A stretch of 64,000 nt of DNA from contig NC_030677.2 of assembly GCF_000004195.4 (NCBI RefSeq), forward strand, positions 64,690,222 to 64,754,221, read 5' to 3'. The notes beneath the pieces were generated by a model. The model saw only the letters and a program-made list of their open reading frames with translations. It did not search any database and was not told where the DNA came from. Positions 10,987 to 21,943 of the stretch are shown here, one piece after another (position 1 is the stretch's first letter; each line of letters begins with the position of its first letter). Made by a program: the position numbers and the translations under genes. This DNA is from Xenopus tropicalis. Lineage: Eukaryota > Chordata > Amphibia > Anura > Pipidae.

Positions 10987-11940
10987 AGCTCTGGACAATT
11001 GAACGCGATTTTTGTTCAAAATGTATGCAATTTAATATCTATATGCATATTAGGACTTGAATGAATATTTTGTGGAGGATTTAGATTAGTCTGAATCCAA
11101 AAATTATAGATTGGTGCAGCCATAACCATTATGAAGATAATTTCAGTGTGGGCTAATTAATAAAGTCAGTCTAAATAGGTTCAGCTGCAATCATTCAAGA
11201 CTTTGGTCCTTTAATTCCATTTATATTATATGCAAGTCACCTACTACCTTCCCAGAGAGAGCTGACTTTTTTCAGCGCAAGTTCTGATGTTGGGATAAAG
11301 GACATGTATTCAAGATCTGAACCACAAGCTATTTAGCCTGCTACTCAAAGTTGGTACTGGGAAATGAATTCAGATCGCCACAATATTAGGTAAATACAAG
11401 AAGCTTGTTTTGCTGCACCATGATTGGTGTCAAATTTAATCCCGCTTGCTCCATCCAAGCCATTGCAAGAGAGCTGATTCCAAAACTCAGCAAAATTAAG
11501 TAAAGACTTCTTTTCCAAGAACATCTGGACCCACAAGATATATTATATTTAAAATCTCTAAGCCAAACTTTCCAGGGTATGATCACTGGTATAAAGGCTT
11601 ACCCTATTTCTGTGGAATCACAGCCAATGATAAAATATTGTATTTCTACTTTGGCAATATACGGCTTTGTTTGTCATTGTGCAAACAGCTATAGCAGCTA
11701 AATGGCTTTCCATGCCCTTCCATTTAAGCCTTTAGTACCATGGTCATTTTGTTGCACATTTGTTTGTGCTTCCATTGCTTGTTATTGTGAATCCATTGCT
11801 CGCTATTCTAATAAGTATCTGGAGGATTTCATTATGCTTTTCCTTTGTATACAAGCGGTTTCCATGGTTACGGACGCTAGATTTTTGTGCCTTTTTGCAG
11901 TGGGCTATTTAAGAGGGGTGTTTGTGCACAGCCTTTTGGT
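10987..11940. other. No recognised feature
   Basis: AT-rich with short open frames only. The last 200 bp may already belong to the Penelope-type repeat that follows, since it leads without a break into the hammerhead-like core at 11947. Confidence 0.35.
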
Positions 11941-12360
11941 TTGTTCCTGAAGAAGAACACATTTAGGGGCACATGTACTAATCCACGAATCCGAATCACG
12001 AATGGAAAAAAATCGTATTGGAAACGAAAATTTCGGAAGATCGCAAATATCACGAAAATGCTTACGAAAAAATCGTATTAGTCACGATAATATCGTATTG
12101 GCGATCCGAAAGTCACGAAATTTTCGTACCGAACAATTGTAAACAGCAGTAAAACCTTTCCGATTTTTTCGTGCAAATGTCCGAAAAAGTCGCGTGCCGT
12201 ACGAAAAAGTCGTGCGGACGCCTGAAAAAATCGGCGAAAATACGCTTTTGTAAATGTGCCCCTTAGTTTGCGAAATGTTGGATTAATAAAGATTTTCTGT
12301 TCTTTTTTAAGTCCCTGTGTGTGGCACTCTTCATTTTCAATTGAAGATGTATAATAAACC
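11941..12360 (+). mobile_element. Penelope-type terminal repeat split by a MITE
   Basis: TTCCTGAAGAAGAACACATTTA runs up to the MITE at 11966-12262 and continues as GTTTGCGAAATGTTGGATTA, then AATAAAG and GTCCCTGTGTGTGGCACTCTTC. The last phrase is shared with the palindrome at 12570-12800 (GTCCCTGTGTGTGCGGCACTC) and 40961-40980, so these are one family. The hammerhead-like core is CTGAAGA (11947-11953) with GAAA (12272-12275). Confidence 0.55.
11966..12262. repeat. Harbinger-like MITE inserted in a hammerhead stem-II loop
   Basis: TTA at 11963-11965 and 12263-12265 flank inverted ends GGGGCACATGTAC and GTAAATGTGCCCC. The interior holds repeated CGTATTGG, CGAAAATT and ACGAAAAAGTCG motifs on both strands. 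Its position separates the two halves of the hammerhead-like motif. Confidence 0.75.
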
Positions 12361-12515
12361 ACCACGTCAGGATATTTTGTGTCAACCTTTTTTTCTTTTT
12401 GTTTGATTACTAAAAGTCGTGTAAGTGCTGGCTATCTCTGTATGTACATTTGTATATTTTACTGCTACAGCACCCAGGCTTCAACCTTTTCTGTGGAGTG
12501 CTATCTATACTGGAA

Positions 12516-12518
<3 letters not shown>

Positions 12519-12573
<55 letters not shown>
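12519..12573. repeat. (TA)n microsatellite
   Basis: A long pure TA run abutting the palindrome at 12570. It generates artificial Tyr-Ile repeats in open frames. A second run lies at about 12865-12895. Confidence 0.9.
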
Positions 12574-12577
<4 letters not shown>

Positions 12578-12638
12578 GAAAGAGTGCCGCACACACAGGG
12601 ACTTGATACAAAAGAAAAAGTGGTTTTATTGAAAAAAT

Positions 12639-12677
12639 TCCAACGTTTCGAGCACAATCTGTGCTCTTCCTCAGGGA
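12639..12677 (-). ncRNA. Hammerhead-ribozyme-like motif, left palindrome arm
   Basis: Mirror copy of the motif at 12693-12731, read on the minus strand: stem I TCC, core CTGAGGA, stem II GAGCAC/GTGCTC, GAAA, stem III ACGT, TT, then GGA closing stem I. All invariant core bases of the hammerhead consensus are present. An extra A precedes the stem-II G-C pair. Confidence 0.5.
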
Positions 12678-12692
12678 CAAACCACTGGTTTG

Positions 12693-12731
12693 TCCCTGAG
12701 GAAGAGCACAGATTGTGCTCGAAACGTTGGA
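12693..12731 (+). ncRNA. Hammerhead-ribozyme-like motif, right palindrome arm
   Basis: Stem I 5' strand TCC (12693-12695), CTGAGGA (12696-12702), an extra A, stem II GAGCAC-AGATT-GTGCTC, GAAA (12721-12724), a minimal stem III made of A-CG-T, the H17 T (12728), and GGA (12729-12731) pairing with TCC. This matches the short-stem-III, dimer-type hammerheads described in Penelope-like elements. Stem I is only 3 bp as drawn, so activity is uncertain. In the transcript of the whole palindrome it would compete with the long foldback. Confidence 0.55.
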
Positions 12732-12800
12732 ATTTTTTCAATAAAACCACTTTTTCTTTTGTATCAAGTCCCTGTGTGTGCGGCACTCTTTCTACTATAT

Positions 12801-12861
12801 TTTTGTTTTTTGACCTGCACCAAGGGCATTTGGACTTGTATAGGGTGTGCTCCTCCCTGTA

Positions 12862-12897
<36 letters not shown>

Positions 12898-13070
12898 CAC
12901 CAATAGGTCCGCACTCCCTTTAATTAATCCTTTAGGCAAAATGAGCAGGTGCTACATAGGGTTGTACCTTGATGTTTGAGCTATGATGTAAGTTATTAAT
13001 AAAGCTAATTGATCTACGCTGGAGTGCACATAACTTTTGGAGATATACAGTATATATATATGTATATATT
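12801..13070. repeat. TA-rich repeat segment after the palindrome
   Basis: Contains CTGCACCAAGGGCATTTGGA and a (TA)n run, then TTAATTAATCCTTTAGGC and a second short TA/GTATA cluster. This looks like further Penelope-type or microsatellite-linked repeat DNA, but no family motif is decisive. Confidence 0.3.
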
Positions 13071-13743
13071 TTGTTTGAAACAGACCCCACCATTAATGGC
13101 ACATTGATTTTTTTTACTATGCAGCATAGTTATATTTAATTCTTGCCCATATCTTCACACGTAAGTCAGCAACATTTATAAACATTCCAATTTTCACACT
13201 CAACTATTTGCCCATCTGATTCCATGGTAAATGTTCTTCAGTTCTGTGTGGTCTGGAACAGTGTTGGTTTACTTCAGCTATATGTAATGAATATATGGAG
13301 TATTTACAATTTTTTTTCTGAAGCCAAGACATGTTATTGTACTTAACCAGTTCTGTCAATCAGAAATTAAAGACTGTGGTCTATACTAAATTATTTGTAA
13401 TACTAAACACCTACATAGCAGCAATTTCCATAAATAAATAACTCCTTGCCCTGACTGCCATTGCTGTTCTGTGCAGTGTGAACAAAGTGATATTCTTGCC
13501 TAAGATAAAAGTGATATTATGTATTTTCAGACAAATAGATAGTCTTAATTTATAGGAATCACCATCTTATAAAGTTTTTATCTAGTAGTGTCCCTAAATA
13601 TTCAGGATATATAAATCTCCATATAATTTCTATACATCATCAGAATAAATAACTTTACATTTTGCTCTTATGCTGACACAAAAATGGCCACTGTAAATGA
13701 CACTGAATTTGGAAAGATAATGGTTTTATACAGTTTATATTAT

Positions 13744-14715
13744 AGTTACATAGTTACATAGTTACATAGGGTTGAAAAAAGACCAGTGTCCATCAAGTTC
13801 AACCCATCCAAGTAAACCCAGCACACCTAACCCACACTAACCAATCTATACACTCACATACATAAACTATAAATACAACCACTAGTACTAACTGTAGATA
13901 TTAGTATCACAATAGCCTTGGATATTCTGATTGATCAAGAACTCATCCAGGCCCCTCTTAAAGGCATTAACAGAATCTGCCATTACCACATCACTAGGAA
14001 GGGCATTCCCCAACCTCACTGCCCTCACCGTGAAAAACCACCTACGCTGCTTCAAATGGAAGCTCCTTTCCTCTAATCTAAAGGGGTGACCTCTGGTGCG
14101 TTGATTGTTTTTATGGGAAAAAAGAACATCCCCCATCTGCCTATAATCCCCTCTAATGTACTTGTACAGAGTAATCATGTCCCCTCGCAAGCGCCTCTTT
14201 TCCAGAGAAAACAACCCCAACCTCGACAGTCTCACCTCATAGTTTAAATCTTCCATCCCCTTAACCAGTTTAGTTGCACGTCTCTGCACTCTCTCCAGCT
14301 CATTAATATCCTTCTTAAGGACTGGAGCCCAAAACTGCACTGCATACTCAAGGTGAGGCCTTACCAGGGACCTATAAAGGGGCAAAATTATGTTCTCATC
14401 CCTTGAGTCAATGCCCTTTTTTATACAAGACAGCACTTTATTTGCTTTAGTAGCCACAGAATGACACTGCCTGGAATTAGACAACTTGTTATCAACAAAA
14501 ACCCCTAGATCCTTCTCCATTAAGGAAACCCCCAACACACTACCATTCAGTAGATAGTTTGCGTTTATATTATTTCTACCAAAGTGCATAACTTTGCACT
14601 TATCAACATTGAACCTCATTTTCCAGTTTGCTGCCCAGTTATCTAATTTTGTCAAATCGCTCTGCAAAGCGGCAGCATCCTGCATGGAACTTATAGTTTT
14701 GCACAATTTTGTGAA
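13744..14715 (-). mobile_element. 5'-truncated CR1/L2-like LINE
   Basis: It reads on the minus strand, with its 3' end at the left: a short tandem tail of TTACATAG units (13744-13769) after the GGGTTGAAAAAAGAC/AAGTTCAACCC foldback. Its coding part is the frame at 13888-14706. Just upstream of that frame the sequence (F-T-K-L) breaks off where a YADD/FADD box would be, so it is truncated within the reverse transcriptase. A second copy is at 56614. Confidence 0.8.
13888..14706 (-). CDS. C-terminal part of LINE reverse transcriptase ORF2
   Basis: The 272-codon open frame aligns with the thumb and C-terminal region of CR1/L2-clade ORF2 proteins. Visible landmarks are LQSDLTKLDNWAANWKMRFN (after the lost YADD), KCKVMHFGR, KDLGVFVDNKLS, SLVRPHLEYAVQFWAP, LERVQRRATKLVKGM, LGLFSLEKRRLRGDMITLYK and the final ARG-type GNALPSDVV segment ending NIYS. 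The complete enzyme would be about 900-1000 residues with an N-terminal endonuclease, both missing here. The frame is uninterrupted, so the copy is fairly young, but it cannot move on its own. The start is simply the first Met; there is no evidence of translation. Confidence 0.85.
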   Translation of the reverse strand: MCKTISSMQDAAALQSDLTKLDNWAANWKMRFNVDKCKVMHFGRNNINANYLLNGSVLGVSLMEKDLGVFVDNKLSNSRQCHSVATKANKVLSCIKKGIDSRDENIILPLYRSLVRPHLEYAVQFWAPVLKKDINELERVQRRATKLVKGMEDLNYEVRLSRLGLFSLEKRRLRGDMITLYKYIRGDYRQMGDVLFSHKNNQRTRGHPFRLEERSFHLKQRRWFFTVRAVRLGNALPSDVVMADSVNAFKRGLDEFLINQNIQGYCDTNIYS

Positions 14716-14925
14716 TTATGATACATAAATCCTGTATTTCAAGAGGACAAGTAGAATAAATGAGAGTAGTAGAAGCAATCTCTCCAAAGCACAGAAACAA
14801 AGTAGAAAATAGAAAAATCAAATATTCATTATCATAACTAACTATGAAACCATGTGAAAGCATATTATATAAAATGGTTCTTTGGTAAATATGCTGTCTG
14901 CAGTTGTACAACAACTAAGGGCAGA

Positions 14926-15360
14926 TGTAGAGACTACTGGTTTTGATACATACCACAATGCATATTGCACCATTTTTTTTATAACAGATGCAGAAGTGGC
15001 AAATTTATTAACATTATGATTTTTTTGAAACCACAACTAAACTAATTTCCACTAAAACCACAAATGTCTAGTCATTTATTAAAAGATCTGAATTGAAAAA
15101 GCACAAACAGTCAAAATGCATAATAAAAACAAAAAGAACACACATTTTTGTGGACTTACACGTGAAAACCCCCCAAAAACTCCCATTGACTTCCATATGA
15201 ATTTAATAGCTTTTAGCTGGTATAGTTTTTCTTTCAGATTTGTTGCAGTTTTATCACATAATAAAAGGTAAAAAAAAAAAAAATCACATTTTGCCTCCAC
15301 ACCAATATTGCATTTTGGTGCAAAAATATACACATTTAAAAAAAACTATTGCAATCTGTA
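14926..15360. repeat. Decayed Harbinger-like MITE region
   Basis: Shares GAAACCACAAMTAAACTAAT and CCACTAAAACCACAAATGTC with the MITE at 57040-57282, which has clear GAGGCAGATTTA/TAAATCTGCCCC ends. Here the left end is approximately AAGGGCAGATGTAGAG; the right end is not clear. Confidence 0.45.
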
Positions 15361-15436
15361 GTAATTAACTCCATAGGATTAGGGTTTGGGTGAGGAGGGT
15401 GGAAGCCTGAGAAGGCACACAGAATGTTCTAATATG

Positions 15437-16885
15437 TACAGGAACATAAGTATTTGAACACCCTGCAATTTTGCAATTTCTCCTACTTAGAAATCATGGA
15501 GGGGTCTGAAATTCACACTGTAGGTGCATTCCCACTGTGAGAGACAGCATTTAAAAAAAATTGTATGATTTTTAAAGAATGTATTTGTATTGCACTGCTG
15601 CATATAAGTATTTGAGCACCTGAGAAAATCAGTGTTAATATTTGGTACAGAAGCCTTTGTTTGCAATTACAGAGATCAAACATTTCCTGTAGTTCTTGGC
15701 AAGGTTTGCACACACTGCAACAGGGATTTTGGCCCACTTCTCCACACAGATCTCCTCTAGATCTGTCAGGTTTCGGGGCAGTAGCTGAGAAACTCGGAGT
15801 TTCAGCTCCCTCCAAAGATTTACTATTGGATTTAGGTCTGGAGACTGGCTAGGCCACTCGAGAACCTTGATATGCCTCTTACGGAGCCACTATTTGGTCA
15901 TCTTGGCTGTGTGCTTCAGGTCATTGTCATGTTGGAAGACCAAGCCTCGACCCATCTTCAATTCTCTGACTGAGGGGAGGAGGTTGTTGCTCAAAATCTC
16001 ACAATACATGGCCCCATTCATCCTCTCCTTAATACAGTGCAGTCATCCTGTCCCTTTTGCAGAAAAGCTCCCCCAAAGCATGATGTTACCATCCCCATGC
16101 TTCACAGTAGGGATGGTGTTCTTGGGATGCAACTCATCCTTATTTTTCCTCCAAACACGGCGAGTGAAGTTTAGACCAAAAAGTTCTACTTTGGTCTCAT
16201 CTGACCACATGACTTTCTCCCATGCCTCCTCTGGATAATCCAGATGGTCATTGGCAAACTTCAGACGGGCCTGGACATGTGATGATTTGAGCAGGGGAAC
16301 CTTCCGTGCAATGCATGATTTGAAACCATGACGGCGTAGTGTTCTACTGACAGTGACCTTTGAAACTGTGGTCCCAGCTCTCTTCATGTCACTGACCAGC
16401 TCCTCCCTTGTAGTTCTGGGCTGATTCCTCACCTTTCTTATCATCAGTGATACCCCACGAGGTGAGATCTTGCATGGAGCCCCATTCCTAGGGAGACTGA
16501 CAGTTGTCTTTAGCCTCTTCCATTTTCTAACAATTACTCCAACAGTTGATCTATTTTCACCAAGCTGCTTGGCAATTGCCCTGTAGCCCTTTCCAGCCTT
16601 GTGGAGGTCCACAATTTGGTGTCTTTTGACAGCTCTTTGGTCTTGCCCATGGTAGTAGTTGGAGGCTGACTGACTGTGGGGTGGACAGGTGTCTTTAAAG
16701 AGCTCAGACAGGTGCTACTAATTTAGATTAATGAGTGGAGTAGAGGTGGACTATTTAAAGGCAGAGTAACAGGTCTTTGAGAGACAGAATTCTTGCTGAT
16801 TGCCAGGTGTTCAAATACTTATGTGCAGCAGTGCAATACAAATCCATTCTTTAAAAATCATACAATGTGATTTCCTGAATTTTTT
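15437..16885 (-). mobile_element. Tc1-like DNA transposon, right end damaged
   Basis: The left terminus TACAGGAACATAAGTATTTG follows a TA. A second, internal direct-repeat copy of the end (CATATAAGTATTTGAGCACC, about 15600-15620) has its inverted partner at about 16800-16830 (TTCAAATACTTATGTGCAGC), the IR/DR layout of long-TIR Tc1 elements. The outer right repeat, which should mirror 15439-15530, is absent after about 16885. The transposase lies between on the minus strand. Confidence 0.8.
15635..16650 (-). pseudogene. Tc1-like transposase, broken
   Basis: The usual start MGKTKELS is at 16650; an early frame break follows. The 189-codon frame 16612-16043 carries the paired-like helix-turn-helix region ([20 protein letters not shown]), [15 protein letters not shown], and the first catalytic Asp in [13 protein letters not shown] second frame break near 16043 is followed by [11 protein letters not shown] (second Asp, 15920-15928) and an in-frame stop at TK*WL. 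The third catalytic acidic residue of the DDE triad, normally NPIENLW, reads NPIVNLW (codon 15821-15823), so the enzyme would be dead even if the frame were intact. It ends TKY-stop at 15635. Family length is about 340 residues. Confidence 0.85.
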
Positions 16886-18125
16886 TTTTTAATTTTGCTG
16901 ATAATTTTTGCTGTTCAAAAGTTGTCGTTTTTAGCGCTTGGCATCACAATGGTGTCTGCATTCAATTCTGTGGGTCCATGTTTTCTGCATCCATTGATCC
17001 AGGCTGCTATAGGATTAGAAAAACCGTTGCAAATTGTAAATAATGTATATGGGAACATTTCTTAAGACTACATTTGCATTGATTTTATATTTCGGTTTAT
17101 AGCCCCTTTAAATTTGGGATAAAAATGGAGAATTACACACTGATATTTTCCTCAGTTCAGTAGAAACTTCATGAATGTTTAAGGTATTTGAAGTGCTTCT
17201 GTTGGTACAAAGGATAATTCATTAATGCTGGTTATCTCTAGTGTGCTGGGAAACCCTGTGATATATGCTTGATACTGAAAATTCTACTGCTACTTTATGT
17301 ACTGTGTCAATTGTATTTATATACTTTATGTAAGGAAGATAAACCTTATACCCAGTGCTGAGTACAACTTTTAATGGAAGTAATATGTTACTGTAATCCA
17401 GGTTCTTAGCCTCAACATCACAGCATACCTTAAATTTGCCCAGAACAAACAGATCAAGGTTCTGGGGGTGCTGTAATTTTTACATTTCCTTTATTTATTC
17501 ATTTAATTGAATTTAAATGTAATTAGATGTATTTAATTAAATTTTAAAAATGTGTTTGCCTATTATAGATTTTTAAGGCTACTTGCTATGGGGCCAATAA
17601 AGATGTAATTGGTATTTTCTCCAGGAAACATTGCCTGTATCTGTGCAAGAAAGCATTGTGTTTGTCAACATCATATGTTTAGTGATTAATAAATGAACTG
17701 GTTATAAATCAGACAGTAAACTATACCAAGAATGAGTCAAGACATGTTTCTTTTTGCTATATATTACTCTAATAGAGCTAGCTTGTGTGATACAGCCGAC
17801 AAGGCAATTTAATGAAAGACGTAAGATTGGAAAGAAAGGTACTTGACCTCTGTATTTTAATGGACTGTGAATGAGACAAGAATTTGTATCAGATGTGTGC
17901 TAACATGAGTTTTTACATATATTGTGGCATTCTTTGGCTTGTGGTGGCATAAAGTTAACCACATAATGACAGTGAAGTCATATTTGAGATTCATGCACTG
18001 TTCATTCCTATCTAAGTATGCACAGGAAATAAGGAAAGAAATACTTCTGTTTTATAACTCATTCAGTAGGGCTTATGTAAAAATGGGTACATGAACACTA
18101 TCTGAAAATAAATAAATAAATATAT
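16886..18125. other. No recognised feature
   Basis: AT-rich with no repeat ends or coding signal that I can support. Confidence 0.4.
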
Positions 18126-18130
18126 ATATA

Positions 18131-18356
18131 CACAGACACAATTTCTTGGATTGAGAGGAAACCAGGATGGTTCCAACATTCAGCCTTGAATTGAGAAGTG
18201 ATAGATTCTGAGGCTTGAAGTAGTGGGTGGTGGAAAGTTGAAACACAGACACAATTTCTTGGATTGAGAGGAAACCAGGATGGTTCCAACATTCAGCCTT
18301 GAATTGAGAAGTGATAGATTCTGAGGCTTGAAGTAGTGGGTGGTGGAAAGTTGAGG
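18131..18356. repeat. Two-copy tandem duplication, 113-bp unit
   Basis: CACAGACACAATTTCTTGGA starts at 18131 and again at 18244. Both units continue through GAGAGGAAACCAGGATGG, CATTCAGCCTTGAATTGAG and GTAGTGGGTGGTGGAAAGTTGA with no differences seen until the last few bases. It is a simple recent local duplication beside an (AAAT)n/(TA)n stretch. Confidence 0.85.
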
Positions 18357-20395
18357 GTTCTTTTTGAATCATTGCCATTATAAAAAGTTAAATACAATTA
18401 CATTATGAACAAAAATGAAAAAGCTTTTTATAATCATAACACAAACCTGTTCTCAAGTTGGATCAAGTTGGAGAGATTACTTCAAAATACTCCTCTTCTG
18501 CTCCCAGTTGTAGACAAAAAATTTGTATATATATATTCTTTCTTACTAAATATTTTCTACATTTATTTCTTTTACCCAAAAGAGGGTTTATGTTTTCCAG
18601 AATCCATCTATTCCCTTGCTCCTCCCCATTTGCCAGGTTTTTATTATAGTTCATTTTTACTGCGTAAAAGGGATTTCAAGAATACTGACAAGCCAATAAA
18701 AATAAGTATAAAATGTATGCGCTGAAATATTATGCAAATGATTAAATTAAATAAAAAAGTGAGAAATTGATTATTTCAGTCAAGTGTGACTGTTGAAAGG
18801 GAACTGCTTCTAACATAAATGTATGGCAAATACAGTGCTTTTGATTTGATGAAGTGGGGAACTCTCTATATATTTTTCTCTACTAGAATAATAGGAATCA
18901 AGCAAAAAGTTATTTATTATTGTAGGTTAGTTATTATTTTACAAATTTCAGGCATAGAAGATTAACTGCAACAATGATACTGTTGAAAATCTCAGTATAA
19001 CACAAAAAAAGCCCATCCAAACTTTGTAAAGAGCTCCTGGCATTAGGTGACTAAAGGAATTTTGGGAGGAAGTGTGTTATAGCAGGATGTGAGGCTGGAG
19101 AAAGTTTGTTATTAAGATTAAACTAGAAGAAATCACTGCCCTTTTTGTTACCTTGCTTGGTGAGAAACAGTATTGCACCCACCCACCACGGGGACAGGGC
19201 CATGGAATAGGATAGTCAAATGTCTTTTTTTACATAGCTGGTGGAGGAATACTTGCTAGGGATGGGGGCTAGGCCCAGGTTTTTTGTACAGGTGTGCCAA
19301 TGGTGGGTGTTTTGTTCCTCAGACTGGGGTACCAAGGAGTGTGGTATTCATAGTTGCCTCCTACCACTTTCATACCCAACACTTCTGCAGAAGGTGGCAG
19401 TCATGGCAGGCAGTCATATGTTAATATTGGGTTGGCAAGCATTTCACGAGAGAAACATTTTAGTTATTGTTTAACTTGCACCTTTTCATATCTTAGTTGT
19501 TATACGGTTTTTGTTACATACATGTGTTACTTTATCTTTTTAATAAAAGCTGTGGCCTTTTACAGCCAAATATAAATCTCCTTACTTTCTCCAAGGGTGA
19601 GGTATGATATAAAAGGAAAGGAGGTGGGGGACAGTTATGGGAATCAAGGGTTGAAAGTGGACTCTGCAGTAAATCAATATTCATTATACACAATAACAAT
19701 AATGTGTACCCTCCTACTTTAGGCCACTTGCACAATACAGAAAGTTGGCCTGTTGATTTAAAAACGACAGGCAATGCAAAGATTAGAAAGTCTGTAGAAA
19801 ACCATATTACAAAGCAAGTCATATAACATAGCGGTGCAGAGTGAAATGGTACCAAACCATAACTGTGAGCCTAAATAAAGATATTTAAAACAGTGCTGTA
19901 CTTTTATTGTGTTAGCTAAACCCGGTGGATTAGATGTATATGTACCTTTGTAACCTTTGTTTCTATATCAGGTGCAGGCAACTATTTTAACAGAACTTCC
20001 TTGGAAGAGCACAATATATCCAAAACACACACATTTCTCTCCAGCTTCCTGTCTGTAGGTACGGCTGCAGTCATTTTGGATTAGTGATAAACAGTCGTGA
20101 AACTGGAAACAGTTTTTTTTAGCTTTACACAAATATCTGCAAAAACATGAATACTTGTACCCAGAAAGTGTGATTCCAAGTCAAACATTATAAAATAATA
20201 TACAGTGCATGCCTAACTGCATGCAAGTCTATGAGACCATATTAAATGACATTTCCAGATGCCAAGACACTAGAACAATTTCACATAAAATTTTGCAGAA
20301 ACATTAAGTTCACTTAAATTTAAGGTACTGTTTGATTTTGTGCAAATAATATGTTTACTCTCCTCTGCCTCTGTTCTCTATCATCCCAATAAACA
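18357..20395. other. No confidently recognised feature
   Basis: Mostly AT-rich. A moderately GC-rich segment at about 19180-19560 ends near AATAAAAGCTGTGGCC and could be an old LTR or other repeat. I found no inverted ends, duplication or motif to support that. Confidence 0.3.
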
Positions 20396-20450
20396 CATTT
20401 AACTATGTTGCGTACGATTATATTGGTGTGTATGTCCAGCTTTAGTGTCA
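20396..20450. repeat. Fragment of the GTGGCCATACACG-type MITE
   Basis: GCGTACGATTATATTGGTGTGTATGTCCAGC resembles the arm CGTACGATAATCGGTGCGTGTATGGC of the element at 1590-1951. Only one end is present. Confidence 0.4.
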
Positions 20451-20766
20451 GGGTAGGGGTAATTTGCAACCATAGCAATTGGCTAATACATAGACATGAA
20501 AATCTTTTTATTCTTCTTAGTTGGCCTCTTTACATTTAAACAGATTCAGATGGAATTTCAATATGTTTGCAGTACCCTACCTGGGATCTGATATCCAGGG
20601 GTTAGCCCTTTGGGGTTTTTTTTCACATTCAGGGGCTTGCAGCTTAAGAGGCACTGGCAGCTGAGTTGCAGCCTATTCTTCCCCATGGGATCTTACAGCA
20701 ACCCAACCACTTTGAGCACACAGAGATTTGCAGACTGTAGCCCAGAAAACTTTACTATTTGTAATA

Positions 20767-20783
20767 GATAGATAGATAGATAC
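20767..20783. repeat. Short (TAGA)n microsatellite
   Basis: About four TAGA units. Confidence 0.7.
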
Positions 20784-21705
20784 AGTGGTACAACCACATA
20801 AATATAAGGTCCAGTGCATGTCTTATATGTGAAAAAAATGAATATGATGATATATAACATAGGATGATATGTAACACTGAGAACTACGTTTCCAAAGATG
20901 TTTGGCATTTGAGTATCCCCGATAGGACAGGGCTCTTCATGCTTAATTACTAATGACCCCCTATTAGGTAATGTGATGTGGTTTCTTTTTACATTCTTGC
21001 GATAAAGCTTTGTAATTCTATTTTGTTTAAAAATTAAAGAAATACTGATTAGTGAATAAGCTGATTTTTAGTTTGCAGCTTAGACAGAAATTTCCTGGTT
21101 TTCTTATTGAAGCAAACTGGAAGTGACTTTAATTGGGAAGCTTTGATTCCATCCAAATCAGCAGCAGCACAATCTGGAAAAACTTAGGCATGGATGCACA
21201 GTTCTTTCAGGCTTCTTAAGTAACAATGATTGATCCCGAGACTCATTCTGTCACATGTATTTTATATCCTTTTATATTGCTACCGATATTCCAGTTACTG
21301 TGCTGTACCTTCCTGCATATATATTTAGACAACATGTTAGCTGAACACGATTAGTGCAGGGCCAAGGGAGAAGCACGCCCAAGGCAAATTACCTATCAGA
21401 TGTGCCACCCACTCCCCTCGTGCACTCTCGCATGTGTGTGTGTGCACTCTCACGTGGGGGCCAAGCAGGCAACAAAGCAAAATGCACTGCAAAAATTGCA
21501 TTTTCCTGGACAGTAAACTGGGGGTAGCAAACAGAAGACATACATGCCTAGCGCCCCCCTCCCCAGTGTTGTGCCCTAGGCATATGTCTCTTCTGCCTTC
21601 CCCTAATTGTATTCCGGACATCATTTAAATCTATTAACTTTTTTAACTAACCCCATAATATCAATCCCTAAACTATGGTGATGCACCAGATGGATGCCCA
21701 AAGCA

Positions 21706-21778
21706 TATATATATATATATATATGAATAATCCAAAAAAGAGCTGAACTCCTTTGCACACTGCAAAGGAGTATATATA

Positions 21779-21842
<64 letters not shown>
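21706..21842. repeat. Two (TA)n runs with a small foldback between
   Basis: TA runs at about 21706-21724 and 21780-21842 flank CTCCTTTGCACACTGCAAAGGAG, a short perfect hairpin centred in the middle. This has the same TA/foldback association as 8119 and 12570. Confidence 0.7.
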
Positions 21843-21844
<2 letters not shown>

Positions 21845-21943
21845 CAATCTAGTCATAGGTGCAACACAGGTAGCTGGAGACAACTGCCTGGGTGTTCGGA
21901 GACCAGTTCATACAGAACCACAAGCCTTTATCAGGAATACCAT

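Larger units (their letters stand above)
12570..12800. repeat. Near-perfect 231-bp palindrome of two head-to-head ribozyme-bearing repeats
   Basis: Arms of about 115 bp mirror each other around position 12685: the left arm starts TATAGTAGAAAGAGTGCCGC and the right arm ends GCGGCACTCTTTCTACTATA. Each arm contains GTCCCTGTGTGTGCGGC, an AATAAAACCAC stretch, and a hammerhead-like core. Only a single central base (12685) is unpaired at the tip. The near identity of the arms implies recent formation or gene conversion. The family is the Penelope-type terminal repeat seen at 11941 and 40883. Confidence 0.8.

Noticed and set aside
12379..12979. Long open frames on both strands with Tyr-Ile repeats
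   Set aside because: They are produced by the (TA)n microsatellites and the 231-bp palindrome; the same peptide appears on both strands because the arms mirror each other.
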